A stretch of DNA of 30,474 nucleotides from Truepera sp. Its GTDB lineage: Bacteria; Deinococcota; Deinococci; Deinococcales; Trueperaceae. The notes beneath the pieces were generated by a model, which saw only the letters and a program-made list of their open reading frames with translations, had not been told where the DNA came from and made no database searches. Positions 8,022 to 15,311 of the stretch are shown piece after piece (position 1 is the first letter of the stretch; each line of letters starts with the position of its first letter). The translations under genes were made by a program, and so were the position numbers. The stretch covers positions 1 to 30,474 of the forward strand of contig JAGXSO010000072.1 in the NCBI GenBank assembly GCA_018333775.1, given 5' to 3'.

Positions 8022-8800
8022 CCCGCCTCGAGCGGGCCTTTGCGCGCGCTAAGGCTGACAACCGCGCCGCCTTTATCCCTTACCTGACGGCAGGCTTCCC
8101 TGACCGCCAGCGCTTTGTAGAAATCGCCAGCGCCCTGCTTGATGTTGCTGACGCGCTCGAGCTCGGCCTGCCCTTTTCCGATCCGCTAGGGGACGGACCG
8201 GCCATCCAGCGCGCCTCTGAGGTGGCGCTCGGCCAGGGCGTCACCACGCCGGAGGTCTTGGCGCTAATCCGCACCCTGCGGCAGCAGAGTGACAAGCCGC
8301 TGGTGTTGATGACCTATTACAACCCTATCTTCTGCTACCCCTCGGGGGAAGCCGGCTTCGTGGCCGATGCCAAGGCTGCCGGCGTCGACGGTCTAATCCT
8401 CCCCGACCTCCCGCCCGACGAAGGGGAGAGCCTGCTGGCAGCAGCGCGGCAGCATCAGCTTGACACCATCTTCCTAGTCGCGCCGACCAGTACCGAAGCG
8501 CGGTTGCGCTTAGTAACGGCGGCCTGCCGGGGCTTTGTCTATGCCGTGTCGGTGACCGGCGTGACCGGAGCGCGGCAGCGCCTCCCCAGCGAAGTTAGCG
8601 AGCTAGTAAGGCGCACCAAGGCTGTGACCGGGCTGCCGGTAGCGGTCGGGTTCGGCATTGCCGACGCGGCTACCGCTAGGCCGGTAGCTGAACTGGCCGA
8701 CGGGGTGGTGGTCGGCTCGGCGCTGATCGACGCCCTGGCTACTGGCGGCGACGTGCTGGCGCTAGCCCGCGCTATCGCTGAGGGTTGTCGGCGCAGCTAA
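8018..8800 (+). CDS. trpA: Tryptophan synthase alpha chain
   Basis: Cleaves indole-3-glycerol phosphate to indole, which is channelled to TrpB. The 260-aa TIM barrel has the catalytic acids E48 ([11 protein letters not shown]) and D59 (LGDGPAIQ), the loop PDLPPDE, the phosphate-binding GVTGARQ and GFGIADA, and a late GSALIDAL. The GADI motif before the catalytic glutamate reads VADA, a conservative variation. Its ATG overlaps the trpB stop, which supports stoichiometric translation. It is followed directly by a convergent RlpA-like gene with only 3 nt between stops. Confidence 0.97.
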   Translation: MTRLERAFARAKADNRAAFIPYLTAGFPDRQRFVEIASALLDVADALELGLPFSDPLGDGPAIQRASEVALGQGVTTPEVLALIRTLRQQSDKPLVLMTYYNPIFCYPSGEAGFVADAKAAGVDGLILPDLPPDEGESLLAAARQHQLDTIFLVAPTSTEARLRLVTAACRGFVYAVSVTGVTGARQRLPSEVSELVRRTKAVTGLPVAVGFGIADAATARPVAELADGVVVGSALIDALATGGDVLALARAIAEGCRRS

Positions 8801-8803
8801 GGC

Positions 8804-9445
8804 TTACTGACGCGGGGGCGCGGCGTAGACGCGCCCTCCCAACAGCGCAAAGACCTCGGGGGGGAGCAGCAGGTCGGCGTTCTGTTCGGGTGGGATGTCG
8901 TTGCCGACGACCCGCACCAAGATAGGGTTGCTGACGGTGGCCGAGGTCAAAAAGAGCAGATCCCCTCGCTCGTGAAAGCGCGAGAGGATATCAAACCCGC
9001 CCAGCCTGGCATCGGCTAGTGCCGTCCAGATGGGGGTCTCGCCGGGCTGCACCAGCTCGAGCCGCACGGTGGCGGTGCCGCTGCCGATCATGCGCAAACG
9101 TTCAGCAGCAGCCCGCGATAGATCGATGATCCGGCCTGCCCTAAACGGCCCGCGGTCGTTGATCCGCACCACCACGCTCAGGCCGTTGGCTAGATGGGTT
9201 ACCCGCACCTGAGTGCCAAAGGGGAGCGTGCGGTGTGCGGCGGTAAGCTGCGCGGGGTCGAAGATCTCGCCATTGGCGGTGCGGCGACCCGCAAAACCCG
9301 GGCCATACCAGGAGGCTACCCCCTCAGCCGGAAGCCCTAGGGCTCGAGCTGAGACGCCTTGCGCCGCTTGTATCCGGGGCGCGGGGGGCAAGGCTGGCAG
9401 GCATGAGGCCAGCAATAGCACTAGGATGATCCACAACCTCTGCAC
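8804..9445 (-). CDS. rlpA: RlpA-like lipoprotein (double-psi beta-barrel)
   Basis: RlpA proteins are septal-ring lipoproteins; in some species they are lytic transglycosylases acting on denuded glycan strands. From GTG 9445 the protein is 213 aa. It has a signal peptide MQRLWIILVLLLASC with the lipobox cysteine C15, then the RlpA-type double-psi beta-barrel: ASWYGPGFAGRRTANGE, LTAAHRTLPFGTQVRVT, NGLSVVVRINDRGPF and IIDLSRAAA. A C-terminal part of about 90 aa follows, in place of an obvious SPOR domain. GTG 9445 is preferred over TTG 9484 because the shorter form gives a clean signal peptide and a TAGCAT box lies 7 nt before it. Confidence 0.85.
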   Translation of the reverse strand: MQRLWIILVLLLASCLPALPPAPRIQAAQGVSARALGLPAEGVASWYGPGFAGRRTANGEIFDPAQLTAAHRTLPFGTQVRVTHLANGLSVVVRINDRGPFRAGRIIDLSRAAAERLRMIGSGTATVRLELVQPGETPIWTALADARLGGFDILSRFHERGDLLFLTSATVSNPILVRVVGNDIPPEQNADLLLPPEVFALLGGRVYAAPPRQ

Positions 9446-9452
9446 TGCGCCT

Positions 9453-9489
9453 ATGCTACCCGATCCGCCGGGGGAAGACCACAAGTGGT
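9453..9489 (-). promoter_or_regulatory. Leaderless-type promoter of rlpA with a dyad at -35
   Basis: On the minus strand TAGCAT (9453-9458) stands 7 nt before GTG 9445. The -35 position lacks a good TTGACA but falls beside the dyad ACCAC-AA-GTGGT (9478-9489), which could be an activator or repressor site. Confidence 0.4.
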
Positions 9490-9602
9490 GGCAAAATAAT
9501 ACCCCTAGTCGACAACGACAAGGGGCGTGGAGCTTCGCGAGTGTGGCCCATTACCCATCCCGCTTCAGCGCTACTGAGGATACCGTCCCAAGCCAGCAAA
9601 GA

Positions 9603-9791
9603 TTAGCTCCAGGTCCGGCGCACTAACTCCTGCTGGCACAGCACAAACGCTTCATAATCCTCGATCTTGGCCGTGCCCTCGCAGATCTCGCTCTCGCACT
9701 CGGAGATGATGTCGCGTAGCTCTTGGTTGGAGAGGCTAGGGAGCTTATCGATCAACTGCACGTTTTGCATCATAAACAGACCTCGCTTCAT
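9603..9791 (-). CDS. Small acidic protein of unknown function
   Basis: A 62-aa ORF, predicted mainly helical, with acidic clusters (ISECESEICEGTAKIEDYEAF) and a basic end (LVRRTWS). Two starts are possible: ATG 9791 (62 aa) or the MM pair at 9773, which has GAGG at a normal distance and gives 56 aa. No domain is recognised. It is too small for a confident assignment but its codon use looks like its neighbours. It sits alone between the rlpA promoter region and a decayed helicase gene. A regulatory or antitoxin-like role is possible but unsupported. Confidence 0.5.
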   Translation of the reverse strand: MKRGLFMMQNVQLIDKLPSLSNQELRDIISECESEICEGTAKIEDYEAFVLCQQELVRRTWS

Positions 9792-9916
9792 CCTTACGGC
9801 CTACCTCGGTCCCTAGGGTAGCAGGAGAACTCTTACAAAATTCTCACAAGGTCGGCTGCACCTCACCTGCCCTGAGAGCTGACAGGGCGAGGAGGAGGCG
9901 AGAAGAGATGGCCGAA

Positions 9917-10740
9917 TCAAGCGCAGCGTTGCTCGAGCCCTTCGTCGTTCAGACGGCCCAGCAGGTAGGTCTTTGCCCGCTCGTGGCCAGGCGTGCCGAT
10001 CATACGGCCAGCAAGAGCGAGGTTCGCAACCATAGCGCGAAGCGTGCTGACGTCAGGCATCACGAGGGCTTTCCTCCACGCGCCAGACATGCAAAAGCTT
10101 GCTCGAGCCACCCTCCCGGGCGCGTCTCGCGAGCCGGCAGCTGGTAGTAAGGTCTTCACCGGCAGCTCGTACTCCCAGGCTATCGCTTTGACGAGTGGGC
10201 CGTACCGGTTATCCTGCCGGGCAACGAGCACGATGTCATCTGCACGAATCCCCTGATGCAGCAGCTCCGTGACGTGCGTCAGCACGAAGCGCACCTCGGC
10301 CTCCAGGTCCGAGTGCGCGCTAGCCGTTACCTCTATAGGGAGAGGTAAGCCTCCAAGTGCATAACAGCGGCTCAGCGCTTCGCCTGGCGTCGTCGGCTCA
10401 CGCTCCTCTTGCTGCACCGTCCAGCCCCGCTTGGCCAGGTAGGCCGCACCCTCCTCATTGCCGGTGAAAAGCCTGCTTGCCTGAAAGGGCAACACCAGCA
10501 GGCTGCCTTCGTCCGCGATAGCGTCGAGAAAGTCGAGATCGCTCCAGCCGAGGCGCGGATAGCCGCGAACCTACACCACCAACCGCGCCGGACTCATCGC
10601 TGCGGCGCGGGCGGTGACCTCGGCCGGATCGTTGCCATGCAAGCTCGAGCGAGAAAGTTCCTGTGCAGCCGAACCCGTCTCAAGCGCGCGTTTTTGACCT
10701 CCTTCCAGTCGACGGGGTGGGTCGTCGGGGCTCGAGCTAG
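9917..10740 (-). pseudogene. Remnant of an AddB/RecB-type helicase-exonuclease
   Basis: On the minus strand a continuous homology-like frame runs from about 10740 to 9917 but is broken by an in-frame TAG at 10571-10573. Before the stop it reads AAAMSPARLVV and after it VRGYPRLGWSDLDFLDAIAD, then about 190 aa including DIVLVARQDNRYGPLVKAIA, a motif like those in superfamily I helicase/PD-(D/E)XK nuclease proteins of the AddB/RecB group. Known proteins of this kind are several hundred to over 1000 aa; here no Walker A, helicase motif or nuclease motif remains. Both ends are missing and there is a nonsense codon, so this is a dead fragment. Family assignment is moderate. Confidence 0.6.
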
Positions 10741-11087
10741 ACGTCCTGTCGCTCTGCCAGCAGCGCCTCGACCTCGTTAAGTAGCATGGGTAGACTCCGC
10801 TCGACGACTTGCCAGACGAGGGCGTGGTCGATAACGTCGTAACCGTGGATCAGGGCATTGCGAAAGGCGATGATGCGGGCGACTTGGCTGATGCGGCTCG
10901 CGGTGGCTGGATCGTGATGATCGAGTCGGCGTACCGCCTCGCCGATGATCTCGAAGTTGCGCTCCACGGTTTGACGAAGCATGCGGTTCTGGGCGTAGTC
11001 GTCTTCGGTTTTGCCTTCCGTTATCTCCAGGATGTAAGACGCCGCGTCACGGATGTCTTCGAGCAGTTTGGCGGCTCTAGGCAGCAT
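10737..11087 (-). CDS. hepT: HepT-like RNase toxin (DUF86)
   Basis: HEPN-fold ribonuclease toxin of a type VII toxin-antitoxin module. The 116-aa helical protein has the diagnostic RX4HXY motif: R76, H81 and Y83 in RNALIHGYD. Homologues cut RNA with the R/H pair, and the cognate MntA antitoxin adds AMP residues to the motif tyrosine to silence the toxin. MLRQTVERNFEIIGEAVRRL (about 36-55) is the other conserved HepT/DUF86 helix. It overlaps the upstream antitoxin gene by 11 nt, so the two are made together. All key residues appear intact. Confidence 0.88.
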   Translation of the reverse strand: MLPRAAKLLEDIRDAASYILEITEGKTEDDYAQNRMLRQTVERNFEIIGEAVRRLDHHDPATASRISQVARIIAFRNALIHGYDVIDHALVWQVVERSLPMLLNEVEALLAERQDV

Positions 11088-11388
11088 AGAGAAGTTTCCG
11101 GTCTCGGTCGATGGCGCGAAGCAAGTAGGGGTTCCGCAGGCTACCGGCCATGACCAGATCGACCTCTTTGCCCAAAAGCTCTTGGAGGTGTTCTTTGAAC
11201 TCGAAGTAATGCGCTAGCCAGGGGCCGAAGTCGGTGTCGGGAGCGAACTCTACCAAGAGATCCACATCGCTCGAAACGGCAAAGTCCTCGCCGCGCGCCG
11301 CCGAGCCGAAGACTTCGAGGCGCCGCACCCCATACTCCCGACAGAGTCGGGCGAGTGCGTCCTTATGGGCTTCGAGCAACGCTATCAT
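11077..11388 (-). CDS. mntA: MntA-like nucleotidyltransferase antitoxin
   Basis: A 103-aa minimal nucleotidyltransferase with the GSX10DXD signature: GS at 28-29 (VFGSAARGE) and D41/D43 in SDVDLLVEF. MntA proteins transfer AMP from ATP to the paired HepT toxin. The third acidic residue expected of a functional enzyme lies in the KEVDLV region near the C-terminus. The gene precedes and overlaps hepT, the usual order. A possible -10 box TACGAT occurs about 40 nt upstream on the minus strand, but no good -35 is seen. Confidence 0.88.
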   Translation of the reverse strand: MIALLEAHKDALARLCREYGVRRLEVFGSAARGEDFAVSSDVDLLVEFAPDTDFGPWLAHYFEFKEHLQELLGKEVDLVMAGSLRNPYLLRAIDRDRKLLYAA

Positions 11389-11549
11389 GGTCTTCGAGCA
11401 AAGGTTTCGCGGCGCTGACCGCTATCCTTTATCGTAGCCGGATTCGCTATCGACCGTGCAGGTTCCAGCATCTTCTTTTGTCGAATTGTCACCAGCAGCA
11501 GCTCGAGGCAGCCCTTCAGGTAGAGATATAGACTGTTCCCAAGCGGTTT

Positions 11550-12479
11550 TTATGGCCGTCCAAGCTCGAGCAATCCCTCGGCCAACCCTTCGATCCGTTC
11601 GCGGTACGTCAACTTCGCTCGCCAGCCCCTAGGGATCGCTCCTTCTCCGTAATAGGCGCCCGCTAGCTGTCCATATACCGCACCGGTCGTGTCGGCGTCG
11701 TTGCCGAGGTTGACGGCCTTCAGCGCTCCCTCCTCGAAAGAGCCGCTGTGGTAAAAGGCCCATAGGGCAGCCTCGAGCGACTTCACCACATAGCCTGAGC
11801 CCTGGATGGCAGGGGGCTCGAGCCGCTTGAAGGAGCCCCTGGCAATCTCAGCGATTTCCGGTACGAGCGGATGGTCGTCCCCATATCCTGCGACTGGACT
11901 GTAGCGCGCCTCGAGCAGCGTCTCTTTGTCCTTATCATGTAGGGCCCCGACGATCAGCGCCCCCAGGTAGCGGCAGGCGTCGATGCAGGGCCTGGCGCCG
12001 TGGGTGGTGCGGGAACTTTCGCCGGCAAACTCGATGGCCTTGGCCGGGTCATGGGCAAAGGCCATCGGGACAGGGGCCAATCTCATGATCGAGCCGTTAC
12101 CTGCGCTGTAAGGGTCGCTCGGCCCACTGTAGGGGTCGCGGGTTTCCAGAAAGCGTTGCAGGGCGGCTCTGGTGGTCACACCGATGTCGAAGCACATGCC
12201 CGTGCTGCTCAAATGACCTTCCCGCCACCAACGCACGTAGCGCTCGAGCTGATCCACGAGGTCAAAACCTTGCTGCTCGATGAGGCTCTCGGCTAGGCAG
12301 AGGGCCATGCTGGTGTCATCGGTCCACTGGCCGGGCTGCAGGCCAAATGGACCGCCCCCGGCCATTGCGGTGATGGGTTTGAAGGTACCGGGTGGCTTGA
12401 ACTCTAGGGTGGTGCCGAGCGCGTCCCCCGCCGCGAGGCCCAGGAGCGCCCCCCGGTACCTTTCAGGCCGACTCGGCAT
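11550..12479 (-). CDS. ADP-ribosylglycohydrolase (DraG/ARH family)
   Basis: Predicted to remove ADP-ribose from proteins, nucleic acids or small molecules using two Mg ions. From ATG 12479 the protein is 309 aa. Metal-site motifs are present at both ends: [13 protein letters not shown] at 10-22, WTDDTSMAL with D54/D55 at 52-60, and [11 protein letters not shown] with D261/D263 near the C-terminus; [11 protein letters not shown] and [13 protein letters not shown] are the other family blocks. The start at 12479 is favoured over 12518 because a strong GGGGAGG lies at the right distance upstream. The target is unknown. Its neighbours (toxin-antitoxin, pseudogenes) suggest an accessory patch, where such enzymes may reverse toxin- or phage-related ADP-ribosylation. 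Confidence 0.88.
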   Translation of the reverse strand: MPSRPERYRGALLGLAAGDALGTTLEFKPPGTFKPITAMAGGGPFGLQPGQWTDDTSMALCLAESLIEQQGFDLVDQLERYVRWWREGHLSSTGMCFDIGVTTRAALQRFLETRDPYSGPSDPYSAGNGSIMRLAPVPMAFAHDPAKAIEFAGESSRTTHGARPCIDACRYLGALIVGALHDKDKETLLEARYSPVAGYGDDHPLVPEIAEIARGSFKRLEPPAIQGSGYVVKSLEAALWAFYHSGSFEEGALKAVNLGNDADTTGAVYGQLAGAYYGEGAIPRGWRAKLTYRERIEGLAEGLLELGRP

Positions 12480-12705
12480 GAGCTTGGCCTCCCCAGCGGC
12501 GGGCGGGCGCACGCACATAGCTTTCCCAGCTCATCGTTGCGATAACACCTGGAGGAACGGAACGAACAAAGCTAATGGGAGATTCGTGCCCAAGCCTGGT
12601 GAGTATCGCCGCGGCAACCGAGGTCATCCTGGGGTTCACCATGCCTTGGATGAGCTTCTCCATCGCCGCTCACGCTTCTTCTGGCCAGTTTGGTAGTTGG
12701 TTCAT
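12463..12705 (-). pseudogene. Nonsense-split small gene upstream of the ADP-ribosylglycohydrolase gene
   Basis: On the minus strand ATG 12705 opens MNQLPNWPEEA and meets TGA at 12670-12672. The same frame then continues AAMEKLIQGMVNPRMTSVAA for 66 more codons from ATG 12663 to 12463. A single C-to-T change (CGA to TGA) would explain the break, giving a protein of about 80 aa. A TAGAAT box 5 nt before ATG 12705 fits the leaderless pattern of neighbours. The 3' end overlaps the start of the ADP-ribosylglycohydrolase gene in another frame. The second part might still be translated alone from ATG 12663. No domain is recognised. Confidence 0.4.
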
Positions 12706-12761
12706 CCCCTATTCTATCGTTTCCCTGTCAGGTGAGATGCACCCCGCAAGGCCAAATTGGC

Positions 12762-12767
12762 TAAACT
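12762..12767 (+). promoter_or_regulatory. Leaderless-type -10 box of tatD
   Basis: TAAACT (12762-12767) lies 6 nt before the GTG start at 12774 and no Shine-Dalgarno sequence intervenes. No good -35 is seen. Confidence 0.5.
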
Positions 12768-12773
12768 GGGCCG

Positions 12774-13538
12774 GTGATCGACAGCCACTGCCACCTCGAC
12801 TACTGCGATGATCCACTAGCTGCCGACCCTAGCCTGACGGCACTTATCAGCGTCGGGACGACGCTGGCGCGCTGCCGCGCCACGGTGGCGCTGGCCGAGC
12901 GGTTTGCTAACGTGTGGGCAGTAGTCGGCATTCACCCCAACGAGGCCGTTGAAGCCCAACAGGCCGAGGTGAGAGCCGAGATCGCCGCGCTGGCCCGTCA
13001 CCCAAAAGTAGTCGGTATTGGCGAGAGCGGCTTTGACGACTACTGGGACCGGGTCGATCAGGCGACGCAGCGCCAGAGCTTGCGCTGGCAAGCCGAGTTA
13101 GCCGCTCTTCTCGATAAGCCGCTGATCTTACACGTGCGCGACAAGCAGGGCGGTGAGCAGTCGTCAACGGCGGCGGCAGCCATGTTGCGTGAGTTGGGCT
13201 GGCATAAGGGCGTCTTGCACTGTTTTAACGGCCATCCCAAGCTGCTCGAAGCAGGTCTTGCGCTAGGCTGGTCGGTGTCGTTTGCCGGCAACCTGACCTA
13301 TCCCGGTGCCCGGGCGCTGCACGCGGTGGCTAAGGCTCTCCCTGCCGACCGCCTGCTGGTAGAGACCGATAGCCCGTTTATGACCCCAGTGCCGAAGCGC
13401 GGTCAGCGCAACGTTCCGGCTAACGTGCGCTATACGGCAGCGTTTTTGGCTGCGCTGCGCGGCGAAACCAGCGCACAGATTGAGGCTGTAACCGACCGCA
13501 ACGCTACGCAGCTCTTTGGGCTGGCAGTTGCCAATTGA
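12774..13538 (+). CDS. tatD: TatD-family metal-dependent hydrolase
   Basis: TatD proteins are TIM-barrel metallohydrolases with 3'-5' DNase or RNase activity in DNA repair and nucleic acid turnover. The 254 aa show the metal-binding series: H5/H7 (DSHCHLDY), E84 (GIGESGFDDYWD), H120 (LILHVRDK), H149 (VLHCFNGHP) and D199 (ETDSPF). The usual GETGLDYY is GESGFDDYWD here. GTG 12774 is the only start that keeps the first metal-binding histidines and it matches a leaderless -10 box. It converges with the M19 dipeptidase gene with 52 nt between stops; no terminator is evident there. Confidence 0.92.
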   Translation: MIDSHCHLDYCDDPLAADPSLTALISVGTTLARCRATVALAERFANVWAVVGIHPNEAVEAQQAEVRAEIAALARHPKVVGIGESGFDDYWDRVDQATQRQSLRWQAELAALLDKPLILHVRDKQGGEQSSTAAAAMLRELGWHKGVLHCFNGHPKLLEAGLALGWSVSFAGNLTYPGARALHAVAKALPADRLLVETDSPFMTPVPKRGQRNVPANVRYTAAFLAALRGETSAQIEAVTDRNATQLFGLAVAN

Positions 13539-13590
13539 CCGGACACAGCGGGCTAGCGTGCTCGAGCGGCATTGAGAAGGCACCGGGCGG

Positions 13591-14631
13591 TCAGCGCCAG
13601 CTCAGCCGCAGCACCCGCCACCAGTTCTCATAAGCTACCTGGCGTAGGCTGGCCTCATCGTAGCCGTGCGCGCGCAACGCCGTAAAGAGTTTCGGCAGGC
13701 CGGTCACGTCCTTAATATCGCGGGGCACGGTGGCTCCGTCAAAGTCCGAGCCAAGACCGACATGGTCGATGCCCAATCGCATGACCAAGTAGTCGAGGTG
13801 CCTGACCATCACCTCAAGCGGCGTGTCGGCGTCGTTCTTGCCGTCAGGTCGCAGAAAGCTCACCGCAAAGTTGAGGCCGACCATACCGCCTGAGTCCTTG
13901 ATGGCGTCAAGCTGGCGGTCGGTTAGGTTGCGGCTGGAGGGGCAGAGTGCGTGAACGTTAGAGTGGGTTGCCACTAACGGAGCCTGGCTGAGCTTGGCTA
14001 CCTCCCAAAAGCCCTGTTCATTGAGATGCGAGAGGTCGATCATGATACCTAGCTGATTACAGGCCGCAACCAACGCCTGGCCCGCCGCGGTAAGGCCGGG
14101 GCCGGTATCGGGCGAGCTGGGGAACTTAAACGGCACCCCGTGACCAAAGGGGTTAGGCCGGCTCCACACCGGCCCCAGGGAGCGCACGCCGGCCTGGTAG
14201 AAGAGCTCCAGGGCACTTAGCTCAGGGTCGATCGCTTCTGCCCCTTCAAGATGGAGTACCGCCGCCAGCACCCCCTGGTTAAGGCAACCATCCAGCTCAG
14301 CGGCGCTGCGCACAATTTTTAACGCCCCGGCGCGCTCGAGCCTATACGCTATGGCCAGCATCGCCATAGTCGCCTGCTGCGCGTAACCGAGTTCTAAGGG
14401 CTCAGGCAGCGGCAGTTCGAAGGGGGGCTCGGTGGGGAGCTTGGTCTCCTCTTTGGTAGCTGGCGGCACGAACACCGCAAAAAAGCCGCCCGCCAGGCCG
14501 CCCTCTTGCGCCCGCGGCAGGTCGATGTGGCCGTAGTCGCTGCGCGCAAAAAAGCTCCGCGCCTCGCCCTCTTTAGGGCGCCAGAGGCTGAGCAGGGTGT
14601 CGTTGTGGCCGTCGAAGATGGGTGTGGTCAA
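13591..14631 (-). CDS. Membrane-dipeptidase-like peptidase (M19 family)
   Basis: Zinc dipeptidase of the renal dipeptidase family, expected to cleave dipeptides including those with D-residues. The 346 aa carry H9/D11 (DGHND), the bridging glutamate E129 (HLEGAEAID), H202 (DLSHLNEQGFW), H223 (ATHSNVHAL), R234/N235 (SSRNLTD) and D296 (GLGSDFDG). The C-terminal NFLRVL of relatives is NWWRVLR here. No signal peptide is seen, so it is probably cytoplasmic. TTG 14631 is the start, supported by AGGAGG 6 nt upstream. Confidence 0.9.
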   Translation of the reverse strand: MTTPIFDGHNDTLLSLWRPKEGEARSFFARSDYGHIDLPRAQEGGLAGGFFAVFVPPATKEETKLPTEPPFELPLPEPLELGYAQQATMAMLAIAYRLERAGALKIVRSAAELDGCLNQGVLAAVLHLEGAEAIDPELSALELFYQAGVRSLGPVWSRPNPFGHGVPFKFPSSPDTGPGLTAAGQALVAACNQLGIMIDLSHLNEQGFWEVAKLSQAPLVATHSNVHALCPSSRNLTDRQLDAIKDSGGMVGLNFAVSFLRPDGKNDADTPLEVMVRHLDYLVMRLGIDHVGLGSDFDGATVPRDIKDVTGLPKLFTALRAHGYDEASLRQVAYENWWRVLRLSWR

Positions 14632-14661
14632 GGTAGCCTCCTAGTGGCAGTGGAGTAGACA

Positions 14662-14697
14662 AGTACCTAGTACCGAGTACCGAGTAGCTAAGTAGCT
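14662..14697. repeat. Heptamer tandem repeats (AGTACCG/AGTAGCT)
   Basis: AGTACCT, AGTACCG, AGTACCG and AGTAGCT follow head to tail from 14662 to 14689; after one extra A, AGTAGCT recurs (14691-14697). The array sits in the 100-bp gap between the M19 gene and yoeB. It is a diverged heptamer array like the one at 17337-17401. Confidence 0.85.
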
Positions 14698-14731
14698 CGT
14701 GTCACGTTCGGTACGAGGCCCTCTTTGCTTA

Positions 14732-14995
14732 TCACTCATAGTGCGTCCACATCCTGATGACTTTCACCGTACCATCCTCCTTAAGCACCTGATAGACCAG
14801 TCGATGCTGGATGGTGATTCGACGCGAGTAAGCTCCCGACAAATCGCCGACGAGCTTTTCGTACCGGGGCGGGGTCTGATACGGGTCGTTGCGCAGCGGT
14901 TCTAAGAGCGCCTCTACCTTGGGGCGCAGGCCAGCAGCAGCTACTTTCTTGGCATCCCGTTGCGCCTGCTTCGTGAAGACAACCCGCCAGGACAA
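14732..14995 (-). CDS. yoeB: YoeB/Txe-type mRNA interferase toxin
   Basis: Ribosome-dependent endoribonuclease toxin of the RelE/YoeB fold. The 87 aa match YoeB end to end: MSWRVVFTKQAQRDAKKV, the EPLRNDP and YEKLVGDLSGAYSRRI blocks, HRLVYQV, and a C-terminus ending MWTHYE, where the His-Tyr pair of known YoeB active sites is retained (H85, Y86) with one extra residue. TTG 14995 is the start, 5 nt after the antitoxin stop, with no clear ribosome-binding site of its own, so translation is probably coupled to the antitoxin. Confidence 0.92.
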   Translation of the reverse strand: MSWRVVFTKQAQRDAKKVAAAGLRPKVEALLEPLRNDPYQTPPRYEKLVGDLSGAYSRRITIQHRLVYQVLKEDGTVKVIRMWTHYE

Positions 14996-15000
14996 GCGCG

Positions 15001-15246
15001 TTACCAGCCGGGCTCAGCGCAAGTCTGGTCGAGCGGCGTGTCGAGTCCTTGTCGGATCGACTCGCGCATCCCCGGCAGCGACAGGAGGTAGAGAGTCTCT
15101 TGCACCGCGTTCCAGTCGTCCTCGGACACCAGGACCGCGTTGTGGCGTTTGCCGGTAATGTGGATCGGCGCATGAGACACAGCTGCCTCATCGAGCAGCC
15201 GGTAGAGGTTGGCCCTGGCTTCACTGACCGATATGGTCTTCATCAC
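15001..15246 (-). CDS. yefM: YefM/Phd-type antitoxin
   Basis: An 81-aa antitoxin and autorepressor that pairs with the YoeB toxin. The N-terminal DNA-binding part is typical (MKTISVSEARANLYRLLDEA, then HITGKRHNAVLVSEDDWNA), followed by a helix and a presumably disordered toxin-binding C-terminus. The start is GTG 15246 or, more likely, ATG 15243, with GAGG upstream. Its promoter contains two short palindromes placed as in known yefM operators. Confidence 0.92.
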   Translation of the reverse strand: MMKTISVSEARANLYRLLDEAAVSHAPIHITGKRHNAVLVSEDDWNAVQETLYLLSLPGMRESIRQGLDTPLDQTCAEPGW

Positions 15247-15259
15247 AGACCTCGTTAAA

Positions 15260-15288
15260 ATCGTACGATACTGCGTACGCTATGTCAA
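15260..15288 (-). promoter_or_regulatory. yefM-yoeB promoter with twin palindromic operators
   Basis: On the minus strand a perfect -35 TTGACA (15283-15288) and a -10 TACGAT (15260-15265) are separated by 17 bp. Two perfect 8-bp palindromes lie on it: TCGTACGA (15261-15268) over the -10 and GCGTACGC (15273-15280) in the spacer, with centres 12 bp apart. Known yefM operators use paired palindromes with a GTAC core at the same centre spacing, so this is very likely the autoregulatory operator. Confidence 0.8.
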
Positions 15289-15311
15289 CCTGCCTGGATG
15301 ATATGATGGTT

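Noticed and set aside
10409..10780. Plus-strand 123-codon ORF across the pseudogene
   Set aside because: It is the shadow of the decayed minus-strand helicase gene and shows no coherent protein features.
11389..11549. Small gene between mntA and the ADP-ribosylglycohydrolase
   Set aside because: Short open frames exist on the minus strand but none has a start signal or a recognisable motif; I see nothing supportable in these 161 bases.
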